Source of the DNA: Archangiaceae bacterium
GTDB lineage: Bacteria; Myxococcota; Myxococcia; Myxococcales; Myxococcaceae
Assembly (NCBI GenBank): GCA_016714225.1
Contig: JADJNS010000008.1
Span: 62,001-126,000 of the forward strand
Direction of reading: 5' to 3'
Length of the DNA: 64,000 nucleotides
Positions 61,749 through 64,000 of this stretch are shown piece after piece (positions within the stretch are counted from its first letter, which is position 1; every line of letters begins with the position of its first letter). The translations under genes and the position numbers were made by a program. Below the pieces are notes generated by a model. That model was not told where the DNA came from. It did no database searches and saw nothing but the letters and a program-made list of their open reading frames with translations.

Positions 61749-63074
61749 TCAGTTGATGGTGGGCTCTTCGGTCACCGGGGCCGAGATGGCCTGAATGTCC
61801 CACTTGAAGTTGTCGATGAGCACCGACGAGTCGTACTTGTTGTCACCCTCGTCCAAAATGATGAAGCGGATCTTGATGGTCTCGCCGGGCACCACCGGGG
61901 CCGAGGTCTTGAGCCAGCCGGTGCTGCCGCCGACCTTGTTGGAGTACACCGAGTCGCTGCGGTCGTAGCCGGTCATCGCGAGCAGCGACGACGACTTGGT
62001 GCAGGTGTTCGTGATCTGCACGTAGTCGGCGTTCTTGCCGGTGAACGAGTCGCACACGTCGAAGAAGCCGTTGTTGATGGTCACCGGCTGGCCCTGGCCG
62101 TCGTAGCTCACGTTGCAGGTCGGCACCGACGTGCCGCCCACGCACTGGCCCGGAGGCAGCTTGGTGGTGTCGAGCCCCTTCGACTCGAGAATGGCGATGA
62201 ACCGGTCGTTGTACTTGGTGCACACGTACTCGGGGTACTCGGCCGAGAAGAACGCGAACTCATAGCTGAAGCTCTTCGCGTTCTGCGGCACCTGAATCGT
62301 GAAGTCGACCTCGGTCATGTCGTTCGCCGACGGCGCAGTCGAGATCGCCGGGCCGCACTTCGGCTTCGCCCACAAGGGGTGCGCGCCGCTGGTGCCGAAC
62401 TGGGTGCCCGGCTGCGGGTTGTAGGTCGGCATCTCTTTGTCGTCTTTCGCCGTGCCGGTCGAGAGGAACACCATCTGCGCGCCCGCCTTCGGCGTGAAGC
62501 CATTGCCGAAGCTCGCGCGAATGTTGCGCGCGTTCGGGCTGCCGGTGACGAAGTTCGACCCGGTGACGAAGCCGCACAGGCCGATCGCCTTGGCGTAGTC
62601 GGCCGCGGTCGAGCCGCTCAGCGCGCCTTCGCACTGCGGCGCCGCCTCGTCGACGTTGCCGTCGCAGTTGTCGTCGATCTTGTTGGCGTCGTCTTCGATC
62701 GCGAACGGGCCCACCAGCGCCTCGTCGTCGTTGCAGTCGGTGTCGCCGAAGTTCGAGCCGTCGTGATCGAAGTCGGCGTGCAGAATGTGGTTGTCGACCT
62801 TGCCGTCGCAGTCGTCGTCGACCTGGTTCAGCGTCTCGGTCGCGCCCGGCTTCACGTTCGCGTCGTTGTCGTTGCAGTCGTTCGCGCAGGTCGTCACGCC
62901 GTCGTGATCATTGTCGAGGCACGTCGGCTGAGCGCTGCCGCCGGTGCCCGCGCCGCTGCCGCCTGCACCCGAGCCGCTGCCGCTCCCTCCGGTGCCGCCG
63001 ACCTTCACGCCGTCGCCCGTGTCTCCACAGCCGACCGCCAACAGAGCCCCCAACATCAGCGCCGAGAATCGCAT
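61749..63074 (-). CDS. MopE-like metal-binding lipoprotein with a choice-of-anchor L-type domain
   Basis: The ATG at 63074, with GGGAG upstream, gives the signal FSALMLGALLAVGC. A short Gly/Ser linker follows. Residues about 45-115 hold Asp-rich units, DNDHDGVTTCANDCNDNDAN and VDDDCDGKVD, repeated twice more; this is the putative metal-binding motif named after MopE. Residues about 125-425 match the choice-of-anchor L pattern: VTGSPNARNIRASFG, AQMVFLSTGTA and FSYEFAFFSAEYPEYV. The protein has 441 residues. It is probably a surface calcium- or metal-binding lipoprotein. The gene is first in a small operon with the vWA lipoprotein gene. Confidence 0.78.
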   Translation of the reverse strand: MRFSALMLGALLAVGCGDTGDGVKVGGTGGSGSGSGAGGSGAGTGGSAQPTCLDNDHDGVTTCANDCNDNDANVKPGATETLNQVDDDCDGKVDNHILHADFDHDGSNFGDTDCNDDEALVGPFAIEDDANKIDDNCDGNVDEAAPQCEGALSGSTAADYAKAIGLCGFVTGSNFVTGSPNARNIRASFGNGFTPKAGAQMVFLSTGTAKDDKEMPTYNPQPGTQFGTSGAHPLWAKPKCGPAISTAPSANDMTEVDFTIQVPQNAKSFSYEFAFFSAEYPEYVCTKYNDRFIAILESKGLDTTKLPPGQCVGGTSVPTCNVSYDGQGQPVTINNGFFDVCDSFTGKNADYVQITNTCTKSSSLLAMTGYDRSDSVYSNKVGGSTGWLKTSAPVVPGETIKIRFIILDEGDNKYDSSVLIDNFKWDIQAISAPVTEEPTIN

Positions 63075-63246
63075 GCGTGCTCCCAGGTGGACCGTCTCGA
63101 ACGCGCATAGATCCACACCCCCAACCCGCGCGCAAGAGGGCTCCGGCGATTTTCCTTTGTGTTTCTCGGTGTTTAAGAGAGTTATCAGGTGCGAGGTTGT
63201 CGAGAGAAGTGGGATATCCAATCGGCCAAGCACTTGGAGTCGTTGA

Positions 63247-63270
63247 GGGACAAATGTCCCGTTCGGGACA
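63247..63270. promoter_or_regulatory. Operator-like cluster of three half-sites
   Basis: GGGACA (63247-63252), TGTCCC (63255-63260) and GGGACA (63265-63270) are arranged so that two palindromes share the central arm: TGTCCCGTTCGGGACA (63255-63270) is a perfect 16-base palindrome apart from its TT centre, and GGGACAAATGTCCC (63247-63260) is another. It lies in the 313-base gene-free stretch 63075-63387 between two divergent genes. The rest of that stretch shows a weak -10 (TAGCGT, 63372-63377) before the ATP-grasp gene and nothing else notable. Confidence 0.55.
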
Positions 63271-63387
63271 CTCGTAAACGTCGGTCACAGCACTGCGGCA
63301 GCGCTGCGCCACCCGCGGGTTTCAGCATTTGAGAACGCCGAACCGTTGTAGCTGCAGCAGCGTCTTGGAATTAGCGTGTCTCACACC

Positions 63388-64000
63388 ATGCGTCTCACCG
63401 TCCTCTCGCGCAGTGCTGCCGTGCCGTCGACCGCGCGGTTGGTGCGCGAGGCGCGCGCGCGCGGGCACAAGGTCGCGGTGATGAACCCGGTGAAGATCGA
63501 GCTCTCGTTCGACCGTGCCGGGCAAGAGCTGTTCTCCGAGGCCAAGCGGGTGGTGGTGCCCGACGTGCTGGTGCCGCGGCTCGCCGGCTCGGTCGCGCCC
63601 TACGGGCTCGCCGTGGTCGAGCAGTTCGCCATGCGCGGTGCGATCGTGATGAACGACGCCCGCGCCATCGCTCGCTCGCGCAACCCGATGCGCTACCTGC
63701 AGGTGCTCGCGGCGAACGGCCTCGAGATTCCGCCCACCCGCCTCGTGCACGAGGCGAGAGATCTGATTCGGCTCTCCAAGAGCGTGGGCGGCTACCCGCT
63801 GATGGTGAAGATTCTCCGCGGCACCGAGAAGCACGGCACCATGGTCTGCGAGACCAAGAAGTCGCTGCAGGCCGCGCTCGAGGCGGTGCTGGGCCTCGGC
63901 CACGACCTGGTGCTGCAGCAGTTCTTGAAGGGCGGCCGCAACGTGCGGGTGCTGGTGCTGGGCAACAAGGCGGTCGCCGCCTTCGAGAAGAAGAAGGCGA
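63388..64000 (+). CDS. ATP-grasp ligase, RimK-like (3' end beyond the window)
   Basis: RimK-type enzymes ligate amino acids, mostly glutamate, to a carboxyl group. The 204 codons in the window read without a break from the ATG at 63388. The N-terminus (LTVLSRSAAVPSTARLVREA) is the RimK-type pre-ATP-grasp domain. MNDARAIARSRNPMRYLQVL and ANGLEIPPTRLVHEARDL, then GGYPLMVKILRGTEKHGTMV and DLVLQQFLKGGRNVRVLVLG are the first ATP-grasp segments, with the nucleotide-binding Lys in VKIL. The C-terminal metal-binding part is cut off. The substrate could be ribosomal protein S6 or a small molecule. Confidence 0.85.
   Translation, partial: MRLTVLSRSAAVPSTARLVREARARGHKVAVMNPVKIELSFDRAGQELFSEAKRVVVPDVLVPRLAGSVAPYGLAVVEQFAMRGAIVMNDARAIARSRNPMRYLQVLAANGLEIPPTRLVHEARDLIRLSKSVGGYPLMVKILRGTEKHGTMVCETKKSLQAALEAVLGLGHDLVLQQFLKGGRNVRVLVLGNKAVAAFEKKKA

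Overview
The window looks like chromosomal DNA of a myxobacterium (Myxococcota). It is very G+C-rich and uses many GTG starts. It carries a Ser/Thr kinase whose catalytic loop reads HRDVSPKN, three FHA-domain genes around a Tad-type secretion ATPase, a matrixin-like protease ending in a MYXO-CTERM-type tail, and a large number of secreted lipoproteins with Cys-rich, Gly-rich or von Willebrand A (vWA) modules. I see no insertion sequence, phage gene, rRNA or CRISPR array. The only tRNA is tRNA-Cys(GCA).

Layout. 0-5 kb: the 3' end of a Lys/Ala/Pro-tailed protein, a membrane-anchored SMC/YhaN-like protein, and two coupled helical-repeat proteins. 5-6.2 kb: yraN and rsmI. 6.4-10.3 kb: three envelope lipoproteins (Cys-rich, vWA, Cys-containing). 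10.3-15.6 kb: a transmembrane Ser/Thr kinase and glyQ-glyS. 15.4-20.2 kb: a Cys-rich protein with a Gly-rich minisatellite, and two beta-propeller-like lipoproteins. 20.2-27.4 kb: an FHA/Tad block (FHA protein, half-size prepilin peptidase, CpaC/RcpA secretin, FHA-TadA fusion, double-FHA membrane protein, small paralogous partner). 27.4-35 kb: polA, a GAF-GAF histidine kinase, a TonB-like protein and a SpoIID-like protein. 35-42 kb: small lipoproteins, tRNA-Cys, a membrane protein interrupted by TGA, a 14-repeat propeller lipoprotein, an acyl-CoA dehydrogenase and an outer-membrane protein. 42-50.6 kb: a lipoprotein coupled to a 5'-nucleotidase-like enzyme, a Nudix hydrolase, a thioredoxin-fold (DUF255) lipoprotein coupled to an organophosphate MFS transporter. 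50.6-55.2 kb: a PP2C phosphatase coupled to a TPR protein, an unknown membrane protein, a HAD phosphatase and a YfiM-like protein. 55.9-63.1 kb: the matrixin and its coupled partner, a DsrE-like protein, GH25 lysozyme, a vWA lipoprotein and a MopE-like metal-binding lipoprotein. 63.4 kb to the end: an ATP-grasp (RimK-like) ligase cut by the window edge.

How the genes fit together. Overlapping ATGA junctions or very short gaps mark several coupled gene pairs: 3348/2069, 7805/6437, 24681/26921, 44360/42279, 49157/47664, 52087/50585 and 58273/55916 (upstream gene first). The FHA proteins next to Tad parts suggest phosphorylation-controlled assembly of a secretion or pilus machine, possibly through kinases such as the one at 10.4 kb; this is inference.

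Data quality matters here. Single-base changes, mostly in runs of G or C, break reading frames in genes that must be intact, above all glyQ, glyS, the kinase and tadA. I read these as sequence or assembly errors, and the gene limits given span them. The most novel signal is a pair of about 90-base elements, one in each of two convergent-gene junctions (40.6 and 47.6 kb), with a compensatory base-pair change that points to a conserved RNA hairpin.
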